A stretch of 40,715 nucleotides of DNA from Thermoflexus hugenholtzii JAD2 (GTDB lineage: Bacteria > Chloroflexota > UBA11872 > UBA12225). Each line of letters starts with the position of its first letter. The first letter of the stretch is position 1. A program made the translations under genes and the position numbers. The notes below the pieces were generated by a model. The model made no database searches, was not told the DNA's origin, and worked only from the letters and a program-made list of their open reading frames with translations. This document shows positions 24,142 through 33,017 of the stretch, one piece after another. Location: the NCBI GenBank assembly GCA_945865725.1, contig CAMBEO010000017.1, forward strand, positions 1 through 40,715, in the 5' to 3' direction.

Positions 24142-24930
24142 CTATCGCAGGGTGTGTAGCGTGCGGCGGGGTGCAAGGGGAAGCGAGGAGATCCCTCCCA
24201 GCCCAAAACGGCGCTTGATCCAGTAACCCAGGATCAGCGAGATCATGCTCATCCCCACCCGGATGGTCGTCGAGAACGATCCCGTGATCTTGCTCTCGCC
24301 GACCCGCCCACGATAGTTCACCGGGACCTCGATGAGGCGCAAGCCGGACGCGAGCGCAAGGCAAACCATCTCGGGCAGGAAGTGCGACTTCCCTACCGTG
24401 AGGTTGTCCGCGAAGACGCGATAGGCATCGACACGCACGAGCCGAAGCGTGCAGCCGCAGTCCGAAAGCGACGGGCCGTCGTGCAGCACCTGCAAGAGCT
24501 TCGCGACCGCCCAATTGCCCCACCTCAGGAAGCGCCCCATGTTTGCCTCCTGCCAGATCAACTCCTTCGTCGTTCGGGTACCGAGCACGAGGTCAAAGTC
24601 GTCGGCGAAGGCGAGCAACTTGAGGACGTCCTTGCCAGCAAACGTGCCATCAGGCTCGGCCATCACGATCAGGTCGGCGCCCCGGGCCGCCGCCTCCGCG
24701 AGGCCGCGCTGCAGCGCGTGTCCATAGCCCTGGCGCGTCTCGAGGACGTACGTCCCCCGCGTGCCCTTGATGAGCTCCGCCGTCCGGTCACGGCTGTTGT
24801 TGTCAACAGCGATAACCTCGTCCACGACGTCGCCTCCGCCAACCCCGAAGAAGTCCTCGATCGCCTGCGCGATGTTGTGCTCCTCGTTGTACGCCGGAAA
24901 AATGACCGCCACGCGGCGCCCGTACCACAT
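24142..24930 (-). CDS. Family 2 glycosyltransferase
   Basis: The 262-residue GT2 (GT-A fold) enzyme opens VAVIFPAYNEEHNIAQAIEDFF and has VIAVDNNSRDRTAE, the nucleotide-sugar site, then ADLIVMAEPDGTF, where EPD replaces the usual DxD-type D-A-D. VPVNYRGRVGESKITG near the C-terminus resembles polyprenyl-phosphate sugar transferases such as DPM1-like enzymes. A short hydrophobic stretch (VGMSMISLILGYWI) may touch the membrane. It likely transfers a hexose to a lipid carrier or glycan. Acceptor unknown. It is 78 bp downstream of the PP2C-like gene on the same strand. Confidence 0.87.
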   Translation of the reverse strand: MWYGRRVAVIFPAYNEEHNIAQAIEDFFGVGGGDVVDEVIAVDNNSRDRTAELIKGTRGTYVLETRQGYGHALQRGLAEAAARGADLIVMAEPDGTFAGKDVLKLLAFADDFDLVLGTRTTKELIWQEANMGRFLRWGNWAVAKLLQVLHDGPSLSDCGCTLRLVRVDAYRVFADNLTVGKSHFLPEMVCLALASGLRLIEVPVNYRGRVGESKITGSFSTTIRVGMSMISLILGYWIKRRFGLGGISSLPLAPRRTLHTLR

Positions 24931-25008
24931 CGGCCTAGGAGGACCCCTTCAGGGGTCAGGATACCCGACGACCCTCCGGCCCCCGTCCCGGCGACAGCCA
25001 CACCTCGA

Positions 25009-27375
25009 TCACGGCAGCGGCACGATCGCGACACGCCCGGTCGTGACGACGACGGCGATGCCGGCACCTTCGTCCACCCATAGGCCCCGGGCCGCCTCAC
25101 CGGGCGCGAGGACCGCCTCCCTTACGCCCTGGATCACGCCGTCCTTGGCGATCCGAAGAAGTCGGCGCGAACCCTCGTCCACCGTGTAGATCGATTGCGT
25201 GCCCTGGTCGGTGTAGATCGCGCCCAGTCGGGTCGGGCGCGCATCGCCCTTAATGTCGAGCTCTTCGGCCTTCCCGCCAGCAAGCCGCACGATGGACCCG
25301 TCACGTCGCGACACCCAGAACGTGCCGTCGGTCGCCACGTCCGATGCAAGCGTCAGGTCAACCTGCTGCCCGGCGACGAGCCACGGCACGGCGTCCGACT
25401 CGTAGTTCCCACCTGTCGTCTGGGGATGGCGCCAGACCTGCCCGGAAGGACGCGGTCCGGTACCCACATGCCCCGCATCGAAAACGTAGAGCGACGCCCC
25501 GTAGACGACTGCGCCAACGGGCACGGCCCACTGGGCGAGGGATTTCACCTTGATCGCTCGCGCAGGTTGACGGCGCGCAGGGAGGAGCACGAGCCCGCCG
25601 CCCGGGTCAAGCAGGATCGTCCCGTCGTCGCGTTGCGCGAGCGCCCCGCCGTCCGCGAAAAGACCCCGGGCCACGAACGCCCGTGCGTCAGGAATCGCCG
25701 TTGCCCGCGGAGGCACCGCCTCGCGTTCCGGCTCGGGCGAAGCGATCGGGATCGTCAGGACGTCACCGGAGTCGTCCAGCACGCGCATGATCGCGTCGGC
25801 CATCGGCGTGCGATCGTTCGGCAAGTGTGCGGGGGCGGCGAGCGATGCGAACCTGCCCTTCGCGTGCGCAACCGTGCGTCCGGCCAGCACTGGGACGGTC
25901 GGGGTTGCCGGGACGGTGGTTGGCGTGGACGGCGTCACCCCGATTCGGGCGCCGATCCCAGTGTCGGGGTCCAGGCGCAAGGTTGATGCGACGCTTGCGA
26001 AGAGACCTCCAACGAGCGAGGGCGAAACGAGCCAGGCGAGCCCGAGGACGCCCACGCCGACCACCATCGCCACCAGCGTTGATCGCCCTCGCCGCGTGGG
26101 GCGTCGCCCTCCCGGCAGGAACGCCGCCGGGTCGATGAGGCGCTCGATCCAGCTCCTTGGGTCTGTCGCGCGCGGGAAGCGTGCCGAGGCGAGCGGCGTG
26201 CCAGTCAGCGTCGCCGGAACGAGAGATCCTCGAACAGGCGCGAGCCACGGGACATCTGCCATCTCGCTTTGGCGGACCGGCGCACCGGGCGCAGTCGCGC
26301 GGCGACGGACCCCGATCGAGGCCCCGGGTGCTTCCAGCGCCCGGCCCAATCCAGGACCGCCACGCACGGACCGTGGGCTTGGGCGAGATGGCAGGCCCCC
26401 GGTACGTAGGCCAATCTCCAGCGGCCTCCCGATGGCGGTCCCGGGAAGCGAGGTCGGAACACGTCCGGTCGCCTCGAGTTCAAGCAGCGCCGCGACCAGT
26501 GCCGGATCGCCCGTGGTCGCCTCCGGACCCGGTTGGCTCCGCGCTTGAGCGCGAACGCCGACTCCTCGAAACCAAGCGAGCAAGTCCGCGTCGCCAGAGA
26601 GTCGCCGGAAGAGGCCCATCGCGCGCGAGGCAAGGGCAAGCCCCGCCAGAATGCCAGGGGGATGCGCGAAACGGACGACGACGCCCTCGTGCGCACCAGC
26701 GACGCGTTCAAGGCGGGCCGAGGCGAGTGCGACCCCTCGACGGCCGAGGTCTGCGACCCGAACGCTTCCGCCAAGGAGCTCCGGCACCGAGGCGTCGACG
26801 AGCACGATGCGGGAATCATGGGAAAGCGGTACGCGCACGGACTCGATTTCCACTTCCCAACGACGTTCCGCCACGCGCCGGGTTCGACCGCCAGCCTGCC
26901 CAGTGAGGACCTCAGGTACGGCCCGGACCGACGCGCCGTCAATGACGTACATCTGGCACGGTGGCAGCTGCGCCACGAACGCGACCGGTTGCGGGACGGA
27001 CTCGACGAGGACGGCGGTGAACCCGAACGCATCCAAGTCCGGCCGCAGTCGAGCGGCGCCGCGGACCGCCGCGCAGCCGGTGCGCACCGCGCGACCCAAC
27101 GACGAGCCAGGTGCGGCTGGCGTCGACTCGAGTTCGTCCCTCGCGCGCTCGTAGAACAGCTCTGCCACGGCGCCCGGGACCCCCTCGACAATCGCAAGTA
27201 ACGGCCCCCGGCGTCCGGTGGCGGGAGAGAGGAACGCCCGGCGGGGACCTCGACCGCGCGCGACGTCAAGGCGGGGGCTCGTCGCGACGTCAAGGGATCC
27301 CCCGCCGGCGAGCAGGAGGCGAACGGTGCCATCTGCTCCGACCCGCATCGCGTACGGGTCGTGGGCGACTGACAC
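25009..27375 (-). CDS. Membrane protein: degenerate PP2C-like domain, one TM helix, propeller-like C-terminus
   Basis: A 788-residue protein. Residues about 10-250 have a PPM/PP2C-like strand pattern (GPLLAIVEGVPGAVAELFYERA, FGFTAVLVESVPQPVAFVAQL, DSRIVLVDASVPELLG), but the metal aspartates of the DG and SDG motifs appear replaced (EG, VDAS). It is probably a pseudophosphatase. A basic-rich linker follows, then one transmembrane helix (STLVAMVVGVGVLGLAWLVS, near residue 450). The extracytoplasmic part has repeated strand units (SLYVFDAG, DGTFWVSRRDGSIVRLAGG, QSIYTVDEGSRRLLRIAKDG), suggesting a beta-propeller sensor. GTG at 27375 follows GGGGA; 27429 and 27348 are alternatives. Function unknown. 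Confidence 0.65.
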   Translation of the reverse strand: MSVAHDPYAMRVGADGTVRLLLAGGGSLDVATSPRLDVARGRGPRRAFLSPATGRRGPLLAIVEGVPGAVAELFYERARDELESTPAAPGSSLGRAVRTGCAAVRGAARLRPDLDAFGFTAVLVESVPQPVAFVAQLPPCQMYVIDGASVRAVPEVLTGQAGGRTRRVAERRWEVEIESVRVPLSHDSRIVLVDASVPELLGGSVRVADLGRRGVALASARLERVAGAHEGVVVRFAHPPGILAGLALASRAMGLFRRLSGDADLLAWFRGVGVRAQARSQPGPEATTGDPALVAALLELEATGRVPTSLPGTAIGRPLEIGLRTGGLPSRPSPRSVRGGPGLGRALEAPGASIGVRRRATAPGAPVRQSEMADVPWLAPVRGSLVPATLTGTPLASARFPRATDPRSWIERLIDPAAFLPGGRRPTRRGRSTLVAMVVGVGVLGLAWLVSPSLVGGLFASVASTLRLDPDTGIGARIGVTPSTPTTVPATPTVPVLAGRTVAHAKGRFASLAAPAHLPNDRTPMADAIMRVLDDSGDVLTIPIASPEPEREAVPPRATAIPDARAFVARGLFADGGALAQRDDGTILLDPGGGLVLLPARRQPARAIKVKSLAQWAVPVGAVVYGASLYVFDAGHVGTGPRPSGQVWRHPQTTGGNYESDAVPWLVAGQQVDLTLASDVATDGTFWVSRRDGSIVRLAGGKAEELDIKGDARPTRLGAIYTDQGTQSIYTVDEGSRRLLRIAKDGVIQGVREAVLAPGEAARGLWVDEGAGIAVVVTTGRVAIVPLP

Positions 27376-27445
27376 GGCAGCATCCCCAAGATCCGTAGGA
27401 CCGCGCCGTCGCGAGCGCCGTTCGCTCACTCGCCGCCCCGGCGCC

Positions 27446-27522
27446 AGGCGGTGGTGCTTCCCTCTCCCGCCGCAGCGTGGGGCGCTTGCGGCAGATGAAA
27501 GGGGGCCTTTCTCCCCTCCCAT
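27446..27522. repeat. Dispersed repeat, variant copy upstream of the PP2C-like gene
   Basis: GTGCTTCCCTCTCCCGC-CGCA-GCGTGGGG is followed by CGCTTGCGGCAGATGAAAG and GGGGG, the tail variant shared with 7450-7502 and, more loosely, 27785-27864. It abuts the presumed start region of the gene at 27375. Confidence 0.8.
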
Positions 27523-27784
27523 GAACTCCCGCGCTGGCCACGGAAGGGGAAGTGCGGGATTGCAGCCTGCCCGCGGCGTTCCATGCCACTCCGTCGCGTC
27601 TCAAGTGACGCCCAACCACGCGCGTTCCTGCTCGACGCGGACGGCGCTGTCCCGGACGCCAACAGGAGTTCCCTGAGCGCCTGAATGTCCCGCCGACGGC
27701 GCCGCAGTGTATCGCCCCGTCCTGCTCCTGAAAACTTCCCGCGCCGGGAAGCCTTTCGCAAGCGCCAGGGGGTTAGGCCGGTAG

Positions 27785-27864
27785 CCGGGGGTGGGACGGT
27801 GCTTCCCTCTCCCGCCGCAGCGTTGGGGGTGCTTGTTGCGGCAGATGGAAGGGGGACGTCCCAC
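27785..27864. repeat. Dispersed repeat, variant copy
   Basis: GTGCTTCCCTCTCCCGC-CGCA-GCGTTGGGG is followed by GTGCTTGTTGCGGCAGATGG and AAGGGGGACGTCCC. Same subfamily as 27446-27522. Confidence 0.8.
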
Positions 27865-27979
27865 GCCAGCACCTTCGCTCACCCGCGGGGACTGGGCGCG
27901 CCGGAGTCCCGCCGGCAAAGGAGTGGTCGGGGCGGCCACCACTCCGAAAGCGCTTCGCGGGTAGGGTTTCCGTTGCCGA

Positions 27980-28003
27980 TGCGCGGGCATCCTGCCCGCT
28001 CCG
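27980..28003. repeat. Second-family hairpin, inverted copy
   Basis: GCGGGCA-TCC-TGCCCGC is a perfect 7-bp stem with a 3-base loop, followed by TCCGGGATC. In reverse it resembles the hairpin at 24103-24119 and its GGAGCGGGC lead. Confidence 0.6.
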
Positions 28004-28059
28004 GGATCGTGGCAGACCGGTGATCTGGCTTCCGCCGCGAGGGCGGTGGCATTGCTCAG

Positions 28060-28110
28060 GGACCTCCACCCCCAGCCCCTCCCCCGCATGGCGGGAGAGG
28101 GGAGCAGGGT
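28060..28110. repeat. Dispersed repeat, inverted single unit
   Basis: A C-run block precedes CCCCTCCCCCGC-ATG-GCGGGAGAGGGG. The loop is changed from the usual CGCA/TGCG. Confidence 0.75.
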
Positions 28111-28268
28111 CGGTGCCCGCCGCGACGACCCGTGCGCCTATCAACGGCCCTGCGAGTGCGTGCCCGACCAGCGTTTTACGAGGATTGATCAGGGGGACCG
28201 GACTACCAGGAGCAACCCGGCACGCTTGGGCCTTCAGACGGCCGTCGGCCTAGCGCGGTCAACCGGTT

Positions 28269-28850
28269 TCAATGTCGGTCGCCGTGGTCCCTGGCACCCT
28301 CGATCCCTGCCCAGGTCGTCGCGAATGCCTCGATCCATTCCTCTTGAGCCCGCGACTCGACCGCTGCCGGGCTCCTCACCTCACGGATCTGCGCGATTGC
28401 ACGTGCCGGCGAGATGCCCCGGGCGACGAGGAACGATGCCCCTGCCGTTCCGGCCCGTCCGAGTCCGCCCCGGCAGTGGATCGCCACGACGCGGCCAGCG
28501 GCTACTTCCGCAACGATGGCAGTGATGAGGTCAACCCAATCGGGCATCCGCTCCGGGTCCGGGGCGTGGCCGTCCTGGATTGGGAATCGCACAACCCGAA
28601 AGTTCCGCGCCGACGCTTCCTCGACCAAGTTAGGGATGCCGAGCATTCCGAACTCGAAATCCTCGAGGAGCGACACGAGGACGTCTACCCGGTAGTCAAT
28701 CCGCAACGTGTCCAGATCAGTCGCCAAGTCTCTCGCCCACTTCCAGTCACGCTTGCCCGGGGCGAACGTCAGTCCAAGCCTCCCGGGCAGGCCATGCGAG
28801 CTCGCAAGCACGAAGTCCACGCGGAGTGGCCCACTTTTGGAGGTGTTCAT
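28269..28850 (-). CDS. Dual-specificity/CDKN3-like protein phosphatase
   Basis: The 193-residue protein has the Cys-phosphatase signature HCRGGLGRAGT (Cys126, Arg132) and a likely general-acid Asp93 in FPIQDGHAPD. The N-terminal LASSHGLPGRLGLTFAPGKRDWKWARDLATDL resembles the CDKN3-like branch of dual-specificity phosphatases. It probably removes phosphate from protein Tyr/Ser/Thr; a small-molecule substrate is possible. ATG at 28850 follows GGAGAG by four bases; the upstream part of the frame crosses repeat DNA (28922-29073). No kinase is adjacent. Confidence 0.85.
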   Translation of the reverse strand: MNTSKSGPLRVDFVLASSHGLPGRLGLTFAPGKRDWKWARDLATDLDTLRIDYRVDVLVSLLEDFEFGMLGIPNLVEEASARNFRVVRFPIQDGHAPDPERMPDWVDLITAIVAEVAAGRVVAIHCRGGLGRAGTAGASFLVARGISPARAIAQIREVRSPAAVESRAQEEWIEAFATTWAGIEGARDHGDRH

Positions 28851-28921
28851 CTCGCTCTCCGCTCGCGGGAATGGCCTTACGGCGGTTGCAGACACGCCAT
28901 CGCCCGTGACGTGCCACGTTC

Positions 28922-29073
28922 TCGGAGGGGACGCGGTTGCCCGCGGACCAGACTCCACCCCGGGGAAGCGGTGCGGCCACGGCGACGACCCAACGTCAGC
29001 CCGCGCGTCACCCAAGATCCCGGAGGGGACGCGGTTGCCCGCGGACCAGACCCCACCTCGGGAAAGCGGCGCG
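28922..29073. repeat. Tandem direct repeat, third family (two units)
   Basis: Two copies of about 52 bp begin GGAGGGGACGCGGTTGCCCG at 28924 and 29022 and continue to AAGCGG(T/C)GCGG with few differences. Their core GCGGTTGCCCGCGGACCA recurs inverted at 33041-33060 in the repeat block between gpsA and mutM. They fill the space between the phosphatase gene and the small membrane peptide gene. Confidence 0.85.
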
Positions 29074-29092
29074 GGGACGGTACGGCCGACCG

Positions 29093-29203
29093 CTAGACGC
29101 CGGTGTACTTCTGTATGAAGTACATGCTCCCGATCGTGAAGGCCAGCACGATGAGGACGATGACGAGCTGCATCGTCTCGCTGATGACCGTGCCGTTGAT
29201 CAT
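29093..29203 (-). CDS. Small single-pass membrane peptide (36 residues)
   Basis: ATG at 29203 follows GAGG by eight bases. The peptide MINGTVISETMQLVIVLIVL continues with AFTIGSMYFIQKYTGV. Residues 11-29 form one hydrophobic helix and the end is basic/polar. The frame extends to 29305, but that part overlaps the MFS gene and is not hydrophobic. It lies 40 bp downstream of the MFS stop on the same strand, so it may be co-transcribed and could be an accessory peptide of that carrier. No family is recognised; its smallness leaves doubt. Confidence 0.5.
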   Translation of the reverse strand: MINGTVISETMQLVIVLIVLAFTIGSMYFIQKYTGV

Positions 29204-29243
29204 GTCACGCGCCTCACGATGGCGTCGGGTGCAGGCAATTCCG

Positions 29244-30548
29244 TCATGCCGTGCCCAAGTTCTGAACCGATTCGGATCGTAGCAGACGGTTGGTTCGGGA
29301 GACACGCTCGCTCATCGTGAACGCCCAGAAGGCCGCGACCGAGAGCATCGACGCCATCGCAAACATCGCCGTCCACCCGATCTCGACCGCAACCCACCCA
29401 AGAAGCGGCGCCGCGAATACCGGTCCGACCGTCCCGGCCGCGTTGTACATGGCAATCGCGGTGCCTCCCCGGTCGGGAATCATGTGTTGCATGTGAACGA
29501 TCCCGAAGCCGAACGTCGTGGTGACCACCGTCGCGTACAGGGCCTCGATCACCATGAACGGCAGGAACGTCGAGGTCGCAGCCACGGCGGCGAAGTACAT
29601 GACGCTGGCGACGATGCCTGCCTGCAGTACCCGCGAGACTCCGACCCGACGCACGACGGCGCCAGCCAGGAGCGCGACCGGGATCTCCCAGACGGTCTCG
29701 ATCCCGAACACCATGCCGATCGCCTCTGTACCAAGTGCCTCCCCTTCGGCCGTCACCGCTTCCCTCAGGTAGAGGGGCAGCAAGGTCATCCGCGCCACGC
29801 CGGCCGCACCCATGCAAACCGTCGAGGCGAGGTACCAGGCGACCTCAGGGCGGGAAAACTCGCGCCACGTTTCTGGATCCGCGATGCCGCCTCCAGCTGA
29901 CCGAGCGACCGGATCGGACTGGATCGGCGCGTCACGCACGCCAACGACAAGCAACACGAACGAAAGCACCTGCAACGCCGCCGTGGCGAGGTACAGGCCG
30001 TCGTATCCGAACCGCGCCACCCACCATCCCGCGCCGAACGACCCGATCAGCCATCCGGACGTGAACCCGAGCCTCACGATGTTCGTGATTTCCGCGCCTC
30101 GTGGTTCATTGCGATAGCGAAACCAGTCGCCCAGGATCGCGAAGTGGAGGACGAACATCGCCATGCTCGCGATCGCGTACGCCGCCGCGCCGACGGTCAA
30201 GTCGGTGACGTAGGCAAGGAAGATGCGCAACGGGATTGCGAGCCCATAGGCGGCGACGAGCCACGCAACCCGCCGTCGCGTTCGGTCGGTCGCCATCCCG
30301 TACGCGAAGCCGAATATCGTCGAGACGATTGATGCGACGACGCCGACGACGCCCACCTCGATCGTCCCCGCACCGAGGCGGTCCTGCGCCCAGAGTGGCA
30401 TGAACGGCATCTGGCTGCCAAAGACCACACCTTGGGCCACCAGGATGAGAAACATGGACCGGTAGACCGGGTCACGGAGGACGACGCCTGCGGGTCCGGC
30501 CGTCCGGCCCGCAGCATGATGGTGGGTCGCAGACGTGTCCTCATCCAT
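29244..30548 (-). CDS. MFS transporter (sugar-efflux-like)
   Basis: A 434-residue major facilitator with about 12 hydrophobic segments. After VYRSMFLILVAQGVVFGSQMPFMPLW comes the loop-2/3 signature region GFAYGMATDRTRRRVAWLV (the usual GxxxDRxxRR). The pattern resembles sugar-efflux (SET-like) carriers. The central loop (SDPVARSAGGG...PETWREFSRP) is hydrophilic. Substrate unknown. Its ATG at 30548 shares one base with the cca stop (TGATG), so translation is probably coupled. A 36-residue membrane peptide gene follows. Confidence 0.85.
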   Translation of the reverse strand: MDEDTSATHHHAAGRTAGPAGVVLRDPVYRSMFLILVAQGVVFGSQMPFMPLWAQDRLGAGTIEVGVVGVVASIVSTIFGFAYGMATDRTRRRVAWLVAAYGLAIPLRIFLAYVTDLTVGAAAYAIASMAMFVLHFAILGDWFRYRNEPRGAEITNIVRLGFTSGWLIGSFGAGWWVARFGYDGLYLATAALQVLSFVLLVVGVRDAPIQSDPVARSAGGGIADPETWREFSRPEVAWYLASTVCMGAAGVARMTLLPLYLREAVTAEGEALGTEAIGMVFGIETVWEIPVALLAGAVVRRVGVSRVLQAGIVASVMYFAAVAATSTFLPFMVIEALYATVVTTTFGFGIVHMQHMIPDRGGTAIAMYNAAGTVGPVFAAPLLGWVAVEIGWTAMFAMASMLSVAAFWAFTMSERVSRTNRLLRSESVQNLGTA

Positions 30549-31945
30549 CAGTCCGTGGTCCGACCCTCCAGGAATGCCCGTGCGAACTCGCCCGCCGCTT
30601 CCTTGTCGTCTTCGGCCAGTTCTCCATCGATCACGAGCGACAGGAGGTGCTCCTTTACGGGTCGGATCCACGCGCCCGGCGGGCGCTGGAACATCGCCAT
30701 CAGCTCGTCGCCATCAATCGGGCTCCGCAAGCGAGCCACGTCCTGGGCAGCCAAGAGCTCGTGGCTCCGTCGCTCGAACTCGTCCGCGCGCAGGCTGGCC
30801 GCGTCGCGCTTCTCCTGCCGGTAGCTGGTTACGTCGGCGCGCGACAACTTGACCAGGTCGTCGAGGTTCGTCCCGATCTCACGGATGACGCGCCGGACGG
30901 CCGCGTCGGTCCAGGAAGACTCGTACGCATTGATCCGAAGATGGTTCCGGACAAGGGCGACTACGCGAGTGGTCAGGGCGCCATCAAGGTTGAGACCGCG
31001 CATGATCCGGTGCGCCATGCGTGCGCCCGCCTCTTCGTGGCCGAAAAAGTGGACCTGGCCGTCAGTGACGGACTTCGTCACAGGCTTGCCGATGTCATGC
31101 AGGAGGGCCGCCCATCGCAGGCCCAGTTCAGGTACCTCAAGGTTCTCGATCACCCCGAGGGTGTGCTCGAAGACGTCCTTGTGGTGCATCGGGCGTTGGC
31201 TCATGCCCCGCATCGGAAGCACGTCAGGGATCGCGTGCTCCATCAATCCAAGGTCGGTCAGAAGGCGGATCCCTCGCGCGGCGCCCGGCGACACCAGGAT
31301 CGCGTTCATCTCGGCCGCGACGCGCTCGCGAGAAATCCGCGCCAGGTCAGCCGCGTTAGCCGTGATCGCCGCTTCGGTCTCCTTGTCCAGCATGAACCCC
31401 AGTTGAGCCACGAACCGGACCGCCCGCATGAGCCGCAGCGGGTCTTCCGCGAAGCGGGCCCCCGGGTCTCCGACGGCCCGGATGAGTCCTTGGGCGATGT
31501 CCGCGACACCCCCGGTGGGGTCATGCCTCGTGCCGTCACGCAGGTCGACGGCGATCGCGTTCATCGTGAAGTCGCGACGCCACAGGTCGTCTTCGAGCGA
31601 CACGCCAAACGTCACTTCCGGCTTGCGCGTGCCGTCGGCGTACTGCTCCGTCCGAAACGTGGTGATTTCCACGGGCCAGGCCTCGCCGTCATCACCCCTG
31701 AACACCAGGCCGATCGTCCCGAAACGCGCGCCGACGTCATAGATTGAGATCGGTCGCGCTCTCGCGGCGAGCCGACGGACGACGTCCGGAGGCGCGTCCG
31801 TTGTCAGGTCGAGGTCGCTCAGCCTTCGACCGAGTAGCTGGTCGCGAACTTGGCCTCCGACCAGGTAGAGGCGATACCCGTCGGACGCGAAGGCATCGGA
31901 CAGGGCGCAGACGCGGTCATTGATGGGGGTGATCGGCGGCTCCAT
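30548..31945 (-). CDS. cca: CCA-adding tRNA nucleotidyltransferase/poly(A) polymerase family with HD domain
   Basis: The 465-residue enzyme has the class-II nucleotidyltransferase head. LYLVGGQVRDQLLGRRLSDLDLTTDA carries the GG and DxD motifs, followed by DLWRRDFTMNAIA, DPTGGVADI and RAVRFVAQLGF. A C-terminal HD domain has HTLGVIENLEVPELGLRWAALLHDIGKP, with HDIGKP as the metal site, and GHEEAGA. It completes tRNA 3' ends; this matters for tRNA-Gln in this window, which has no encoded CCA. ATG at 31945 was chosen because the upstream frame overlaps gpsA. Its stop overlaps the MFS start by one base. Confidence 0.92.
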   Translation of the reverse strand: MEPPITPINDRVCALSDAFASDGYRLYLVGGQVRDQLLGRRLSDLDLTTDAPPDVVRRLAARARPISIYDVGARFGTIGLVFRGDDGEAWPVEITTFRTEQYADGTRKPEVTFGVSLEDDLWRRDFTMNAIAVDLRDGTRHDPTGGVADIAQGLIRAVGDPGARFAEDPLRLMRAVRFVAQLGFMLDKETEAAITANAADLARISRERVAAEMNAILVSPGAARGIRLLTDLGLMEHAIPDVLPMRGMSQRPMHHKDVFEHTLGVIENLEVPELGLRWAALLHDIGKPVTKSVTDGQVHFFGHEEAGARMAHRIMRGLNLDGALTTRVVALVRNHLRINAYESSWTDAAVRRVIREIGTNLDDLVKLSRADVTSYRQEKRDAASLRADEFERRSHELLAAQDVARLRSPIDGDELMAMFQRPPGAWIRPVKEHLLSLVIDGELAEDDKEAAGEFARAFLEGRTTD

Positions 31946-31997
31946 GCGGGTCCCATAAGCATGCCGGTCGCGGCGGGTTCCCGCCGACCCTCCCCTC

Positions 31998-32996
31998 TCA
32001 CTCCCGGCCCGGCGCCCGGCCGACCAGTCCTGCGGCGGCCTCCCGCACGCCAATGGTCCCGTCAAACACCCGGGCCAGGACCGTGGCGATGGGCATCTCC
32101 ACCCCCGCGCGCCGCGCGACCTCCGTCGCCGCATGCGTCGTCGGGACGCCCTCCGCAACCGTGCCCGACGTCGCGAGGATGGCCTCGAGGCGCTCGCCCG
32201 CCGCCAGGCGCAAGCCCAGTTGCCGGTTGCGGCTCCGCGGGCTTGCACACGTGACGACGAGATCCCCGAGGCCCGCAAGGCCCGCAAGCGTCCGGGCGTC
32301 GGCGCCGAGGCGGATGGCCAGGCGCGAGATCTCGGCCAGGCCCCTCGTCACTAGGGCCGCGCGGGCATTCTCGCCGTGGCCGAGACCGTCAGCGATCCCC
32401 ACCGCGACGGCGACGACGTTTTTCAGCGCCGCTCCAAGCTCGACCCCGACAAGGTCATCGTTCAGGTACAGGCGCCACGCCGGGGTGCCGAGGCGCGCCT
32501 GCACCCGTCGCGCGATGTCTTGGTCCAAGCCCGCGACGACCGAGGCCGCGTGCATGCCAGCGGCAACCTCGGCGGCAAGGTTTGGCCCGGAGAGGGCGAG
32601 GATGCGCGCGGCGCCCCCTGCCTCCTCGGCGACAACCTCGGACATGCGGAGGCAGGTACCGACCTCAAGCCCCTTGCTTGCAACGACGATCGCGGCGGAT
32701 GGATCGATCGATCTGGCGACGGCAAGGAGGTTTGCCCGCATCGTCTGCGCGGGGACGGCCAGGACGACCACGTCCGCTCCCGTGAAGGCAGCGACCGGGT
32801 CACTCGTCGGATCGAGCAATGGAGGGAACGGCACGGCCGGGTGGCGGGGGGAGTGGCGCGACTTGTGCAGCGCTGCTGCCTCGGCGCACGTCCGGGCCAG
32901 CAGGGCCACCGGCCTCCCGTGCGCGGCGACCTGGATGGCGATCGCGACACCCCAGGCGCCCGTCCCGACCACGACCGTCTTTCCGCCGTCGCTCAC
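31998..32996 (-). CDS. gpsA: NAD(P)H-dependent glycerol-3-phosphate dehydrogenase
   Basis: GpsA reduces dihydroxyacetone phosphate to sn-glycerol 3-phosphate for phospholipids. The 332-residue product has VVVGTGAWGVAIAIQVA (GxGxxG), LALSGPNLAAEVAAGM, GAALKNVVAVAVGIADGLG with the active-site Lys, and LAGLGDLVVTCASPRSRNRQLG. GTG at 32996 follows GGAGG by six bases, a clear start; the frame beyond is translated repeat DNA. It is 52 bp upstream of cca on the same strand and divergent from mutM across a repeat block. Confidence 0.95.
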   Translation of the reverse strand: MSDGGKTVVVGTGAWGVAIAIQVAAHGRPVALLARTCAEAAALHKSRHSPRHPAVPFPPLLDPTSDPVAAFTGADVVVLAVPAQTMRANLLAVARSIDPSAAIVVASKGLEVGTCLRMSEVVAEEAGGAARILALSGPNLAAEVAAGMHAASVVAGLDQDIARRVQARLGTPAWRLYLNDDLVGVELGAALKNVVAVAVGIADGLGHGENARAALVTRGLAEISRLAIRLGADARTLAGLAGLGDLVVTCASPRSRNRQLGLRLAAGERLEAILATSGTVAEGVPTTHAATEVARRAGVEMPIATVLARVFDGTIGVREAAAGLVGRAPGRE

Positions 32997-33017
32997 TCGA
33001 GTCCTCCCCGGCCATCG

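Larger units (their letters stand above)
27376..28268. other. 893-bp repeat-rich intergenic region
   Basis: The gap between the phosphatase stop and the PP2C-like start holds three dispersed-repeat copies (27446-27522, 27785-27864, 28060-28110). It also has a hairpin GGAGTGGT/ACCACTCC with a 10-base loop (27920-27945) and an inverted second-family hairpin (27980-28003). Open frames across it are mostly translated repeat. No gene is recognised. Confidence 0.7.
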
